Shown here: one piece after another, positions 42,177-50,755 of the stretch | Layout: every line of letters starts with the position of its first letter | How positions within the stretch are numbered: the first letter of the stretch is position 1 | From: Caulobacterales bacterium | Lineage (GTDB): Bacteria; Pseudomonadota; Alphaproteobacteria; Caulobacterales; Parvularculaceae | Assembly: GCA_020638525.1 (NCBI GenBank) | Contig: JACKIL010000009.1 | Coordinates: forward strand, 27,841 to 91,840 | DNA: 64,000 bases | Direction: 5' to 3' | Notes under the pieces: model-generated | Seen by the model: only the letters and a program-made list of their open reading frames with translations | Databases searched by the model: none | Told to the model about the DNA's origin: nothing | Made by a program: the position numbers and the translations under genes

Positions 42177-42865
42177 GGCTCAAGCCCGAATGTCTTCAAT
42201 AACACCGCCATCGTTGGGGGCGGGGGCGCTTCGACGGCGACTGGCGGCTTGTTCTTCGAAATCGGAACGACGATGCGCCGCGCGTGCAGCATCATCGGCT
42301 GCTTGCGGTCTTCCGGCGAAAGCTCGCCATAAACAGGATCGCCGATGATCGGCGCGCCGATGGAGGCGAGGTGGACGCGGATCTGGTGCGTACGGCCCGT
42401 CTTCGGCTTCGCCTCGATGAAGGAAAGGCCAGCGCTCGTCTTCAGCGTTCGGTAGGTGGTGACTGCGCTCTGTCCGTCATCCGCGATGATCATGCGCCAG
42501 CCTTTGCCGTCAGGGACTTTCTTCAAAGGCGCCTCGATCGTTCCCGAAAGCTTTTCCGGCGCGCCCCGCGTGATCGCCCAATAGGTCTTTTCGACGTCGC
42601 TGCCGGAAAAGAGCTTGCCAAGTTTCCGCAGCGCTTTCGGGTGCCGGCCGAGCACGAGGCAACCCGTCGTGTCGCGGTCGAGCCGGTGCGCGAGCGCAGG
42701 CGGGCGGGGCAGGCCGAAGCGAAGTGCGTCGAAATAGTCTTCAAGGCTTTCGCCGCCGCTTGGGCCTGCGTGGACGGGCAGCCCGGCGGGCTTGTCGATC
42801 ACGAGCATGAGGCCATCGCGATAGAGGAGGCGGCTTTCAAGAAAATCAGGCGGAAAGCGGCCCAT
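42173..42865 (-). CDS. RluA-family RNA pseudouridine synthase, 230 aa
   Basis: Converts specific uridines of rRNA or tRNA to pseudouridine. The catalytic Asp is in AHRLDRDTTGCLVLGR (about residues 60-75). Flanking motifs are VIDKPAGLPVHAGPSGG and the C-terminal GRTHQIRVHLASIG. There is no S4 domain, and the length is that of RluA/RluC-type single-domain enzymes; the target nucleotides cannot be told. It lies 2 bases after rppH in the same operon. Confidence 0.92.
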   Translation of the reverse strand: MGRFPPDFLESRLLYRDGLMLVIDKPAGLPVHAGPSGGESLEDYFDALRFGLPRPPALAHRLDRDTTGCLVLGRHPKALRKLGKLFSGSDVEKTYWAITRGAPEKLSGTIEAPLKKVPDGKGWRMIIADDGQSAVTTYRTLKTSAGLSFIEAKPKTGRTHQIRVHLASIGAPIIGDPVYGELSPEDRKQPMMLHARRIVVPISKNKPPVAVEAPPPPTMAVLLKTFGLEP

Positions 42866-42867
42866 CG

Positions 42868-43392
42868 TCAGCCGTGCGCAGTCGCGCGGAGAAAATCGCG
42901 CAAGGGCGCGAAAGCGTGGACGAGTTCATCGTAGATAGGCCGCTTGAACGGCACGATGAGCCCCGGCGTTTCTTCGAGGTCGGCCCAGCGCCAGTCGTCG
43001 AATTCCTGATGATCGTCGGCGGCGATATCGACGTCGCTGTCATCGCCTTCGAAGAGCATGGCGGCCCATTTCTGGCGCTGGCCCTTCCAGTCTTTTTTCC
43101 TGTATCCGGGAGGAAAGTCATAAACGAGCCAGCCGGGCGTCATGGTGAGAAGGCGGGCTTTCGTCACGCCCGTTTCTTCCTTCAGCTCACGGAAGGCCGC
43201 TTCTTCAAAGGTCTCGCCCTTGTCGACGCCGCCTTGCGGAAACTGCCAGCGCCATTCATTCGGCTTGTCGGCGAATTCGGTGAGGTCGGAAAAATCCATC
43301 ACGCGTCGGCCGAGCCACACGCGGCCATCCCCCCGGAACAGGAGGATGCCGATATTGGGGCGGTAGCTGTTGAGATAGTCCTCAATATTCAT
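42868..43392 (-). CDS. rppH: RNA pyrophosphohydrolase (Nudix)
   Basis: Removes pyrophosphate from 5' triphosphate RNA to start mRNA decay. Signature features are YRPNIGILLFRGDGRVWLGRR, WRWQFPQGGVDKGETFEEAAFRELKEETG (the Nudix box is GGVDKGETFEEAAFRELKEE) and later KWAAMLFEGDDSDVDI. The order and the 174-aa length match RppH. It follows the YibQ-type deacetylase gene on the same strand after about 30 bases. Confidence 0.95.
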   Translation of the reverse strand: MNIEDYLNSYRPNIGILLFRGDGRVWLGRRVMDFSDLTEFADKPNEWRWQFPQGGVDKGETFEEAAFRELKEETGVTKARLLTMTPGWLVYDFPPGYRKKDWKGQRQKWAAMLFEGDDSDVDIAADDHQEFDDWRWADLEETPGLIVPFKRPIYDELVHAFAPLRDFLRATAHG

Positions 43393-43422
43393 CGCGGCTG
43401 GGCCTTCCTTCCGGAGGCCGTC

Positions 43423-44700
43423 TTAACCGCGGGCGCCGCGCGTGCGCAAGACCGAGGAAGCCGGCGCGAGCATGATCTTGCGTGACTGGAGATCGCTCGC
43501 CCAGGCGCCGATCGCGTCGATGGTCGCGTCATAGGCGTAGGTTTTTCCGAGCGCCTCGCCGTCGCGCGCTGCGATCTTTTCGAGAGCGTCGAGATCGCGT
43601 TTGGCGACAGAATTGTCATTGCCAGCGCCGATCATGCGATTGACGACGATCATCTGGTCGCTATCGGAAAGCGCGCGGCGGGCCGCGCCCGTATCGTCGA
43701 TATAGACAAGGCCGAGATCAGTCAGGCGCGCGAGCACAGCGCCCATCTCTTCGCGATCCGTGCTAAACTTGCCGCCGAGATAATTGGTGACGCCGAAATA
43801 GCCGCCAAACCGCGAGAGCAGCCAGTCGAGCCGTTGCAGGTTTTCCGCCGTCGTGCGTTCAGTGAGAAGCGCGGCGGGCCCGAGCGCGTCGTTGCCGCCG
43901 CCGTGACCTTCCATCGGCAGTTCGAGCATGATTTCGTGGCCGGCTTTCCTCGCCCGCGCAGTCCATATGTCGAGATCCTTCGCATAAGGAGCAAAGGCGA
44001 GCGTCACTTCCGGCGGGAGTTCTTCGATAGCGCGCTCTGTCAGGGAAGGGTTGAGCCCGAGCCCGCCGACGATGATCGCGACGCGCGGTTCCTTTCCGCT
44101 TTCGAAGGGACGCGCGTAATAACGCGCGGGCGCGCGCCCGTCCGAGCTGACCGCCGGTATCTTGCCGAAGGGCGACTTCTGAAGCAGCGCCGGGTTGGGG
44201 TCCGGAATGGCGATGGTCGTGCGCGTGAGCGATGCGGCCTGTGGTGCGATCACCTGGCGGCCTGCATTTCCCGCCGGCGCGCCGTCAATGGTTATGACGA
44301 TGTCGGATGGCTCGATCGCGAGCTGATCTTCCGCATAAGGAGCGCCGGACGTCGACGCATAAGCAAGAGTGTCTTCGGCGGCGATGGAGAATGGTTCTTC
44401 GCCCGTCGTTCCTTCGCGCAGCGCAGGCGCGGCGGCGCTCGCAGACGCCTCAAGCCGCTGGCTCTCGGTGAGAACAGAGGCCGTCTTCGGGGCGCTCTGT
44501 TCCGGCCGCGCGAGCGTTTCGATGTCGCCTCCCAGCGCGACGGCGATGCGCGCCGGACTTTCAACCTTCTTGCCCGCCGTTGCGGAATAGAGGCTGAAGA
44601 GAAGGCCAGCGGCGGCGAAAAAGACCCACGCCAAAGTGAGCCGGCTCAGGACCGGCAGGCGGAATTTTCGGTGAATCTTCGTGCCCATGCGCGTCGTCAT
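43423..44700 (-). CDS. Divergent polysaccharide deacetylase family protein (YibQ/DUF610), 425 aa
   Basis: A short cytoplasmic segment, a membrane helix (LTLAWVFFAAAGLLFSLYSA, about residues 24-43), a variable Ala/Ser/Glu-rich spacer, and then the DUF610 domain from about residue 210: VAIIVGGLGLNPSLTERAIEELP, GHEIMLELPMEG, GVTNYLGGKFSTDR, GLVYIDDTGAA. The family is related to NodB-type deacetylases but has altered metal ligands. It is usually next to envC and ctpA, as here, suggesting a role in peptidoglycan turnover. The start is ATG 44700; a TTG at 44727 is possible. Confidence 0.9.
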   Translation of the reverse strand: MTTRMGTKIHRKFRLPVLSRLTLAWVFFAAAGLLFSLYSATAGKKVESPARIAVALGGDIETLARPEQSAPKTASVLTESQRLEASASAAAPALREGTTGEEPFSIAAEDTLAYASTSGAPYAEDQLAIEPSDIVITIDGAPAGNAGRQVIAPQAASLTRTTIAIPDPNPALLQKSPFGKIPAVSSDGRAPARYYARPFESGKEPRVAIIVGGLGLNPSLTERAIEELPPEVTLAFAPYAKDLDIWTARARKAGHEIMLELPMEGHGGGNDALGPAALLTERTTAENLQRLDWLLSRFGGYFGVTNYLGGKFSTDREEMGAVLARLTDLGLVYIDDTGAARRALSDSDQMIVVNRMIGAGNDNSVAKRDLDALEKIAARDGEALGKTYAYDATIDAIGAWASDLQSRKIMLAPASSVLRTRGARG

Positions 44701-44779
44701 CGGTCCCGAGGGGGCGCCGGCCGCCAAGGCCGAGAGGCGCCGCCGAATGGATCGTGACGCGACCCTAGTAAGTTCAAGG

Positions 44780-44795
44780 TTAACGGATTGGTAAC
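44780..44795. promoter_or_regulatory. Possible CtrA-like half-site pair
   Basis: TTAA, then seven bases, then GTAAC differs by one base from the CtrA box TTAA-N7-TTAAC. It lies 80 bases upstream of the YibQ-type gene. One mismatch and short length make this weak. Confidence 0.2.
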
Positions 44796-44824
44796 AGCCG
44801 GGGCCGAAGGCCCCTGAAGGCGAA

Positions 44825-44855
44825 GAAAAAGCCGCCCGGGGGTTCCCCGGGCGGC
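44825..44855 (-). terminator. Terminator after ctpA
   Basis: GCCGCCCGGGG at 44831-44841 pairs perfectly with CCCCGGGCGGC at 44845-44855. On the minus strand it is followed by a five-T run, 25 bases after the ctpA stop. It would separate ctpA from the YibQ-type gene. A second small stem (GGGGCC-gaa-GGCCCC, 44800-44814) lies just beyond. Confidence 0.8.
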
Positions 44856-44879
44856 TTCGTTGGTCAGGCTCCTCAGAGC

Positions 44880-46310
44880 TTATTCCGAATGCGCCGCGCT
44901 CGCGTCAGCAAGGGCCCGGCGGTAGCCGGCCGAGTCGGCGAGGATTTCGAGGGCGCGGTTGAGCTGGCAATCGATCGGCGCGCCGTCTTCCTTGAGGCCG
45001 CACTTCACCGGCTCGACGATGCTCGCCGGATCGGTTTCGCCCTCGGCTTCGATTTCCGTGGCGGGCTTCGGCGCGCCTTCCGCGGCAAGCGCGCCGGGGA
45101 GGTCTTTTTCTTTCGGGCGCTGGGCGGCTTCGTCCTGGCCCGGATAGATCACCGGCATCGCGACATCAGGCTCGATGCCGAGCGCCTGAATGGAGCGGCC
45201 CGAAGGCGTGTAGTAACGCGCCGTCGTCAGGCGCAGGGCGCCCTGAAGGCCGTTCTGCAGCGGGATGACCGTCTGCACGCTGCCTTTGCCGAAGGACTTG
45301 GTGCCGAGAAGGAGCGCGCGGTTGCGGTCCTGCAGCGCGCCCGCGACGATTTCCGACGCCGAGGCCGAACCGCCATTGATGAGCACGATCATCGGCTTGC
45401 CGTTAAGGCGGTCGCCGGGCGTTCCCATTTCGCGGAGCGTGTCCTTCGGACGGCGCCCGCGCGTCGAGACGATCTCGCCGCCGTCGAGGAATGCATCGGA
45501 AACCGCGACCGCCTGATCGAGCAGGCCGCCCGGATTGGAACGCAGATCGAGCACGAGGCCCTTCGCGCCGCCGGGGATTTCCTTGTCGAGCTCTTTCAGC
45601 GCTTTCAGCAGACCGTCTTCCGTCTGCTCGCTGAAGCTCGAAATACGGATGTAGCCGAAGTTGCCTTCGGCGCGGGAGACGACCGACGGCACGTTGACGA
45701 TGTCGCGCACCAGTGAAACGTCGAATGGCGGTTTTTCGCGGTCGCGCACCACCGAGATCTCGACCTTCGTGCCTTTCGGGCCTTTGAGTTTCGAGATTGC
45801 TTCGTCGATGGTCATGCCGAGGACCTGCTCGCCGTCGATGGCGACGATGAGATCGTTCGTCTGCATGCCGGCTTTCGCAGCGGGCGTATCGTCGATCGGC
45901 GCGACGACTTTGACGAAGCCTTTGTCTTCGCCTTCGTTCTCCATGACGACCTGGATGCCGAGGCCGGCGAAGCTGCCGCGCGTCTGCTCCTGCATCGTCT
46001 CGAAGTCTTCGGCGTTCATATAGCTCGAATGCGGATCGAGCTCGGAAAGCATGCCGTTGATGGCGCCTTCGATGAGCTCGCCGTCATCGGGTTCGCTGAC
46101 GTAATTCTCATGCACCTGTTCGAAGACTTCTCCGAAGAGGTCGAGCTGGCGGAAGGTGTCGGCGGAAATCGTCGAGCGGGCGAAACCGGCGCTCAAAAGC
46201 GCTGCGGTGACTGCGGCGCCGGCGATCGCGGCGGCGGCGAGCGCCCCGGTGGAGACGGCGAAACTCATCGCCTTCTTGGAGGCCCGACGGATTTTAGGCT
46301 TGTTCATCAC
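44880..46310 (-). CDS. ctpA: Carboxyl-terminal processing protease (S41 family)
   Basis: Periplasmic serine-lysine protease that trims or degrades envelope proteins, often peptidoglycan hydrolases. It has an N-terminal signal anchor (residues about 15-45), GLGIQVVMENEGEDKGFVKV at the start of the PDZ domain, the catalytic Ser in GGSASASEIVAGALQD and the Lys in GTKSFGKGSVQT. The length of 476 aa is normal for alphaproteobacteria, with an acidic tail. It lies downstream of the EnvC-like activator, a pairing seen across the class. Confidence 0.95.
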   Translation of the reverse strand: MMNKPKIRRASKKAMSFAVSTGALAAAAIAGAAVTAALLSAGFARSTISADTFRQLDLFGEVFEQVHENYVSEPDDGELIEGAINGMLSELDPHSSYMNAEDFETMQEQTRGSFAGLGIQVVMENEGEDKGFVKVVAPIDDTPAAKAGMQTNDLIVAIDGEQVLGMTIDEAISKLKGPKGTKVEISVVRDREKPPFDVSLVRDIVNVPSVVSRAEGNFGYIRISSFSEQTEDGLLKALKELDKEIPGGAKGLVLDLRSNPGGLLDQAVAVSDAFLDGGEIVSTRGRRPKDTLREMGTPGDRLNGKPMIVLINGGSASASEIVAGALQDRNRALLLGTKSFGKGSVQTVIPLQNGLQGALRLTTARYYTPSGRSIQALGIEPDVAMPVIYPGQDEAAQRPKEKDLPGALAAEGAPKPATEIEAEGETDPASIVEPVKCGLKEDGAPIDCQLNRALEILADSAGYRRALADASAAHSE

Positions 46311-46470
46311 TTAACACCTTTCGACAACTGCGCCGACTTCGATCTCAAGACACCAGCCCCAAGGGAACTAGATAGCATAACGCGGGCCTTCCTGACCCCG
46401 TTCCGTCGCTCCTCGCGCTCGGTTGATCGCGCTCGCGCGGACGTTAACCAAGTCCCTCGGATCGCCGGCG

Positions 46471-47706
46471 TCAGAACCCGGTTTCCTTCGTACTCTTGCC
46501 TGAGAGCCACAAGGATGGGTTAACGGGCTCGCTGTCCTTGCGGATCTCAAGATCCAAACTTCCTTCGGCTCCGCCCGGCCCGGCGCTCATAGCGCCAATC
46601 GGCTCGCCGGCGGTTACGCGCTGGCCTTCCTGAACCAGGATCGTGCTGACGCCTATCAATAGTATATGGTAGCCCCCGCCCACATCCAACACTATGAGGT
46701 TGCCGATGGGCTCCCATGGCCGGGCGAAGGCGACGCTCGCCTCGTAGGGGGCGGTGACAATCGCTTGATCCCGCGTCGAAAACCGGAGCCCGTCGAATTT
46801 GCCGCCATCCGGCCGGGGCGAGCCGAACCGGCCCGTCACCTGGCCGACTACCGGCGGTTTCAGGGCGCCGCGGGCCGAGGCGAAGGGCGAGGAAGGCCTG
46901 AAGGGTTCGGCGGGGCGCGCCACCGGTTTCTGCGACGGCGTGGGGGCGATCTGGTCCGGCTTCGGCGGAGGAGGCTTGAGGCGCGGCGCGATGGCGGTCG
47001 CGAGCCTTTCGAGGCGGCGGATGACTTCCCTCAGCGAGGTCGCCCGCGCGGCGAGGGCGGCGGTCTCCTTCTGGGCGGCGGCGGCGAGGCTCGCCGCGAC
47101 GTCGCGCTCGGCCTGTTTCTTTTTCAGAAGTTCAGCGAGGACCGAACGGCGCGATGCGATTTCTTCAGCGGTTTTCTCAAAGGCCGCGCGCTCGCGGTCG
47201 CGGTCCTCGCGGAGCGCCGTCAGCTTTTCGAGATTGGCGCGCAGCGCGCTCGCGCGCGCTTCAAGCTCGGGCGCTGCGTCCGACAGAAGAATGGCGGCGC
47301 GTGCGGCCTTGTTCGCATCGTCAGGTGAGACGAGCAGGGCGGGCGGTTTCGACATTTCGAGCGATTGCAGGGCTGCGAGAACGTCGCTCAATGACTCCTG
47401 ATCGGTCATCAGGGTCGCTTCGAGGTCTCGCGTCTCCGTGTCGATGCGCTTCAGCTCATCGACGATTTCTTTCATGCGTTTTTCAGAGTCTTGCAGCGAG
47501 TTCGCCGTCTCGATCATCTGGCGGCGGAGCGAAGCGACTTCTTTCTCGCGCGCCTCGACTTCGTTCTTGAGGCGCGATTCGTCAGCCGAACGATCCTTGA
47601 GCCGCTGTTCGACATCGGCGAGTTCATCGGCGCGCGGATCGGCGGCGCGAACCGGGAACGCGCCTCCAATGAGGGCGAGCAGCATCGCGGCGGAAATCGC
47701 TCTCAT
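46471..47706 (-). CDS. EnvC-like murein hydrolase activator with degenerate LytM domain, 411 aa
   Basis: A signal peptide (RAISAAMLLALIGGAFPVRA) is followed by a long coiled coil (about residues 25-250) and a Pro-rich linker, then a C-terminal M23/LytM domain. The zinc ligands are missing: the H-x-G-x-D site reads FDGLRF, and the H-x-H site reads SLDLEIR. Like EnvC and NlpD, it should activate amidases at the division site and not cut peptidoglycan itself. I use the ATG at 47706, which overlaps the rlmH stop (ATGA); the longer upstream frame is antisense-like sequence within rlmH. Confidence 0.92.
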   Translation of the reverse strand: MRAISAAMLLALIGGAFPVRAADPRADELADVEQRLKDRSADESRLKNEVEAREKEVASLRRQMIETANSLQDSEKRMKEIVDELKRIDTETRDLEATLMTDQESLSDVLAALQSLEMSKPPALLVSPDDANKAARAAILLSDAAPELEARASALRANLEKLTALREDRDRERAAFEKTAEEIASRRSVLAELLKKKQAERDVAASLAAAAQKETAALAARATSLREVIRRLERLATAIAPRLKPPPPKPDQIAPTPSQKPVARPAEPFRPSSPFASARGALKPPVVGQVTGRFGSPRPDGGKFDGLRFSTRDQAIVTAPYEASVAFARPWEPIGNLIVLDVGGGYHILLIGVSTILVQEGQRVTAGEPIGAMSAGPGGAEGSLDLEIRKDSEPVNPSLWLSGKSTKETGF

Positions 47707-48185
47707 GCGCGATGATAGGGGTGGCCGGCGAGAATCGTCATGGCGCGGTAAATTTGCTCGCATAGCATCGCTCTGACAAGCATGTGCGGCCACGTCGCTT
47801 TGCCGAATGCAAGGGTCGAATTCGCGCTGTCCCGAATCGCCGGAACAAGCCCGTCGGCGCCGCCGATGATGAAAGAGATTGCCGGTGATCCCTGATCGCG
47901 CTTCGTTTCGATAAGCTTTGCAAATTCGGCGCTGCCGAGCTCTTTTCCGCGCTCGTCGAGCGCGATGCGCCAACCCGAATCGGGCAGGGCCGCAGCGAGG
48001 AGTTCGCCCTCGCGCGACTGGCGCTGCACGCCTTCGAGGCCCTTGGGGGCCTCGACTTCGCTGATTGAAAAATCGGTAATGCCGAGCGCCTTTCCGCCTG
48101 CTTTGATCCGCGCGGCGTAATCGGCGATGAGATCGGCTTCAGGGCCGGATTTGAGCCGCCCGACAGCGGCGATCACAAGCCGCAT
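47703..48185 (-). CDS. rlmH: 23S rRNA (pseudouridine1915-N3)-methyltransferase
   Basis: SPOUT-class methyltransferase acting on helix 69 of the assembled 70S ribosome. It starts MRLVIAAVGRLKSGPEADL, has the knot motif FIIGGADGLVPAIRD, and the C-terminal segment WPHMLVRAMLCEQIYRAMTILAGHPYHRA is the strongly conserved end. The length of 160 aa is standard. It lies in the conserved rsfS-rlmH-envC order. Confidence 0.97.
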   Translation of the reverse strand: MRLVIAAVGRLKSGPEADLIADYAARIKAGGKALGITDFSISEVEAPKGLEGVQRQSREGELLAAALPDSGWRIALDERGKELGSAEFAKLIETKRDQGSPAISFIIGGADGLVPAIRDSANSTLAFGKATWPHMLVRAMLCEQIYRAMTILAGHPYHRA

Positions 48186-48213
48186 CAGGCAGCTCCCGTT
48201 TCGGCGTCAGGAG

Positions 48214-48675
48214 TTAGGCGTCAGTCTGGGACGGCGCGCGCGCCGCTTCGGACCAGATGCGCTCAAGATTGTAGAAGGCGCGCACTTCCGGCCGGAAGAG
48301 ATGGACGATCACGTCTTCGGCGTCGATCAGCACCCAGTCGCAGGCGGGCATGCCTTCCGCGCGGGCCGTGCCGAAGCCAGCCTCCTTCAGATGACGGATC
48401 ACCTTGTCGGCGATCGCGCCGACATGGCGCTGCGAACGCCCGGAGGCGATCACCATCGCGTCGGCGATCTCTGACTTGCCGGCGAGCGGGATCGTTACGA
48501 CGTCTTCCGCTTTGTCGTCGTCAAGTTCGGTCAGAATGAGGTTGAGAATCTCGCGGGAGCGTTCTTCAGGGGAAAGGCCTTCAAGCCTTGCCGGCGCAGC
48601 GCCCGAGCGCTCGCCATCTTCCGTTTCGCCATCCGCATGACGCCCGGCGATCGTACTCTGATCGTCGTCAGTCAC
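48214..48675 (-). CDS. rsfS: Ribosomal silencing factor RsfS, start uncertain
   Basis: Binds uL14 of the 50S subunit and blocks subunit joining in stationary phase. The core runs from SREILNLILTELDDDKAEDVV through GKSEIADAMVIASGRSQRHVGAIADKVI to DWVLIDAEDVIVHLFRPEVRAFYNLERIW. No in-frame ATG lies close to it. Candidates are GTG 48675 (used), TTG 48684 with AAGG 5 bases upstream, and a CTG at 48726 placed 6 bases after a perfect AAGGAGG. The frame is open back to 48882, but that part does not look like protein. Confidence 0.88.
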   Translation of the reverse strand: MTDDDQSTIAGRHADGETEDGERSGAAPARLEGLSPEERSREILNLILTELDDDKAEDVVTIPLAGKSEIADAMVIASGRSQRHVGAIADKVIRHLKEAGFGTARAEGMPACDWVLIDAEDVIVHLFRPEVRAFYNLERIWSEAARAPSQTDA

Positions 48676-48920
48676 CAGTTTCAAAGCGGCCTTACGGTTC
48701 GCCGCAACACCATGCTGAGGGGTCAGCGCCTTCCTCCTTGTCACCGCGGGGAAGTCCCCCGCACCATCGATAATAGGCTCGTTCAGCCCCTCGGCCAAGC
48801 GCGCCCTGTGTGCGCCCGTGTTGCCCAAATGGCACGTGGCGCGGTCTGCAACTCCCATATCGGGACTGCCCGGCCGGTCCACAAGCCATTGTTGTTCACT
48901 GGGAAAGCCCCGGCGCCGGA

Positions 48921-49511
48921 CTAGATGCCCCAGCGGGCGCGCAAATCGGTCGCCGAAGCGGGGTTGGCCGTCTCCGCGAAAAAGGCCCAGGCCGGGGGCT
49001 CGGCGTCGGCGAGGGCGCGGGCCTCCTCGCCCTCGCGGCGGAAGGCGGCGAATTCCTTTGCGGCGACGCTCGCCTCCGGCGCGGTCTCATGGCCGGGGCG
49101 ATTGAAGACAGCGATAGGGATCAGCTCGAAAATACGCCGCCAGTCTTTCCATTCGTGAATGGTCTCCAGGCTGTCGGCGCCCATCAGCCAGACGAAGCGC
49201 ATGTCCGGCCAGAGCTCCGTGAGCGCTTCCAGCGTGTCAGCCGTGTAGAGCAGGCGCCGGCGCTCTTCGAAATTCGAGATGACGATGGAAGGATGCTGCG
49301 CCATGCGCCGCGCGCGCCAAAGCCGCTCCTCATACGGCATGTAGCTTTCGGGGTCTTTCAGCGGATTGCGCGGGCTGACGAGCCACCACACCGCCTCAAG
49401 TCCGAGAAGGTTCATCGCCGCAAGCGAAATCTCGCGGTGGCCTTCATGGGCCGGATTGAACGAACCGCCGAGCAGGCCAATTCTGGAATGATCGTGACGC
49501 TGCGGGACCAT
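48921..49511 (-). CDS. nadD: Nicotinate-nucleotide adenylyltransferase
   Basis: Adds AMP to nicotinate mononucleotide in NAD synthesis. The nucleotidyltransferase motif GLLGGSFNPAHEGHREIS (H-x-x-H equivalent AHEGH) is at residues about 12-29, followed by WWLVSPRNPLKD and FVWLMGADSLETIHEWKDW. The C-terminal ISSTxxR element is changed to PASATDLRARW. It lies 7 bases after obgE on the same strand. Confidence 0.95.
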   Translation of the reverse strand: MVPQRHDHSRIGLLGGSFNPAHEGHREISLAAMNLLGLEAVWWLVSPRNPLKDPESYMPYEERLWRARRMAQHPSIVISNFEERRRLLYTADTLEALTELWPDMRFVWLMGADSLETIHEWKDWRRIFELIPIAVFNRPGHETAPEASVAAKEFAAFRREGEEARALADAEPPAWAFFAETANPASATDLRARWGI

Positions 49512-49518
49512 GCCGGAC

Positions 49519-50577
49519 TCACGGCGTCCATGGCGCGTCTTGATCGGCGTCGCTCTCTTCCTCCGGTTCGGGAAGAGCGTCCGCAGGCTGATTAGTCTTG
49601 ATGCGCATCAAATCGCGCAGGAGCGGCGTGATCCCCGCGCCGGTGACGCCGGAGATTGCGCGCGCCGGCGCGCCGGCGGCGCGCGAGAGCGCTTTCAGTT
49701 TCTTCTCGCGCTCTTCGTCAGTGAGCGTGTCGATCTTGTTGAGGCAAACGATCTCGCGTTTGTCTTCGAGGCCTTCGCCATAGGCGTCGAGTTCTTCGCG
49801 CACCGTGCGATAGGCGCCGGCGACGTCTTCCTGCGAGCCGTCGACGAGATGGACGAGCGCTGCGCAGCGCTCGACATGGCCGAGGAAACGATCGCCGAGC
49901 CCCGCGCCTTCATGCGCGCCCTCGATGAGCCCCGGAATGTCGGCGAGGACGAAGCTTTCTCCCTCGGCGAGGCGCACGACGCCGAGCCCCGGGTGAAGCG
50001 TCGTGAACGGATAATCGGCGATCTTCGGTTTGGCCGCGGAAACCGCTGCAAGGAAAGTCGACTTGCCGGCGTTCGGCAATCCGATCAGCCCGAAATCCGC
50101 GATGAGCTTGAGGCGCAGCCAGATGGTGCGCAGCTCGCCCGCCTGGCCGGGATTGGCGCGGCGCGGGGCGCGATTGGTCGAGGATTTGAAATGCGCATTG
50201 CCGAAGCCGCCATTGCCGCCTTTGGCGAGGAGCACGCGCTCGCCCGGCGTGTCGAGATCGGCGATCAGCGTTTCCTCGTCCTCTTCGAAGATCTGCGTTC
50301 CGACCGGCACTTTGACGATGATGTCGTCGCCATCGGCGCCCGTGCGGTTCGAGCCTTCGCCGGGGCGGCCATTCTTCGCCGTGTAATGCTGCTGGTAGCG
50401 GAAATCGATCAGCGTATTGAGGTTCTCGACAGCTTCCGCGAACACATGCCCGCCGCGCCCGCCATCGCCGCCATTCGGCCCGCCATGCTCGATGAATTTC
50501 TCGCGCCGGAACGACAGGCAGCCGTTACCGCCGGCGCCGCTTTCAATATAGATTTTTGCGCGATCGAGGAATTTCAT
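49519..50577 (-). CDS. obgE: GTPase ObgE/CgtA
   Basis: Essential GTPase of 50S assembly and stress control. The Obg fold starts MKFLDRAKIYIESGAGGNG and shows the Gly-rich repeats GGPNGGDGGRGGHV and GGNGGFGNAHF. The G domain has G1 GLPNAGKSTFL, G3 DIPGLIEGAHEGAG and G4 LNKIDTL. I start at ATG 50577, the conserved N-terminus; the in-frame extension to 50646 is not supported. The C-terminal OCT domain is absent, as in many alphaproteobacteria. It is the first gene of the minus-strand run down to rluA. Confidence 0.97.
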   Translation of the reverse strand: MKFLDRAKIYIESGAGGNGCLSFRREKFIEHGGPNGGDGGRGGHVFAEAVENLNTLIDFRYQQHYTAKNGRPGEGSNRTGADGDDIIVKVPVGTQIFEEDEETLIADLDTPGERVLLAKGGNGGFGNAHFKSSTNRAPRRANPGQAGELRTIWLRLKLIADFGLIGLPNAGKSTFLAAVSAAKPKIADYPFTTLHPGLGVVRLAEGESFVLADIPGLIEGAHEGAGLGDRFLGHVERCAALVHLVDGSQEDVAGAYRTVREELDAYGEGLEDKREIVCLNKIDTLTDEEREKKLKALSRAAGAPARAISGVTGAGITPLLRDLMRIKTNQPADALPEPEEESDADQDAPWTP

Positions 50578-50755
50578 GGGGCGCGTTATAGCCGAAAGGG
50601 CCCGGGGCGCCAGCATCAACGAATGCGTGAACGTCAATACAATCAATCGTGACGCGGCCCGCCTGCCTTCCGGGCGTGCGGGGGGCGGCCAAACGCCTTA
50701 TCCTCCCGCCTAAGTCCTGCCTCTCCGTTCTCCCGCCTCAGTAGAAGGATTCCCG

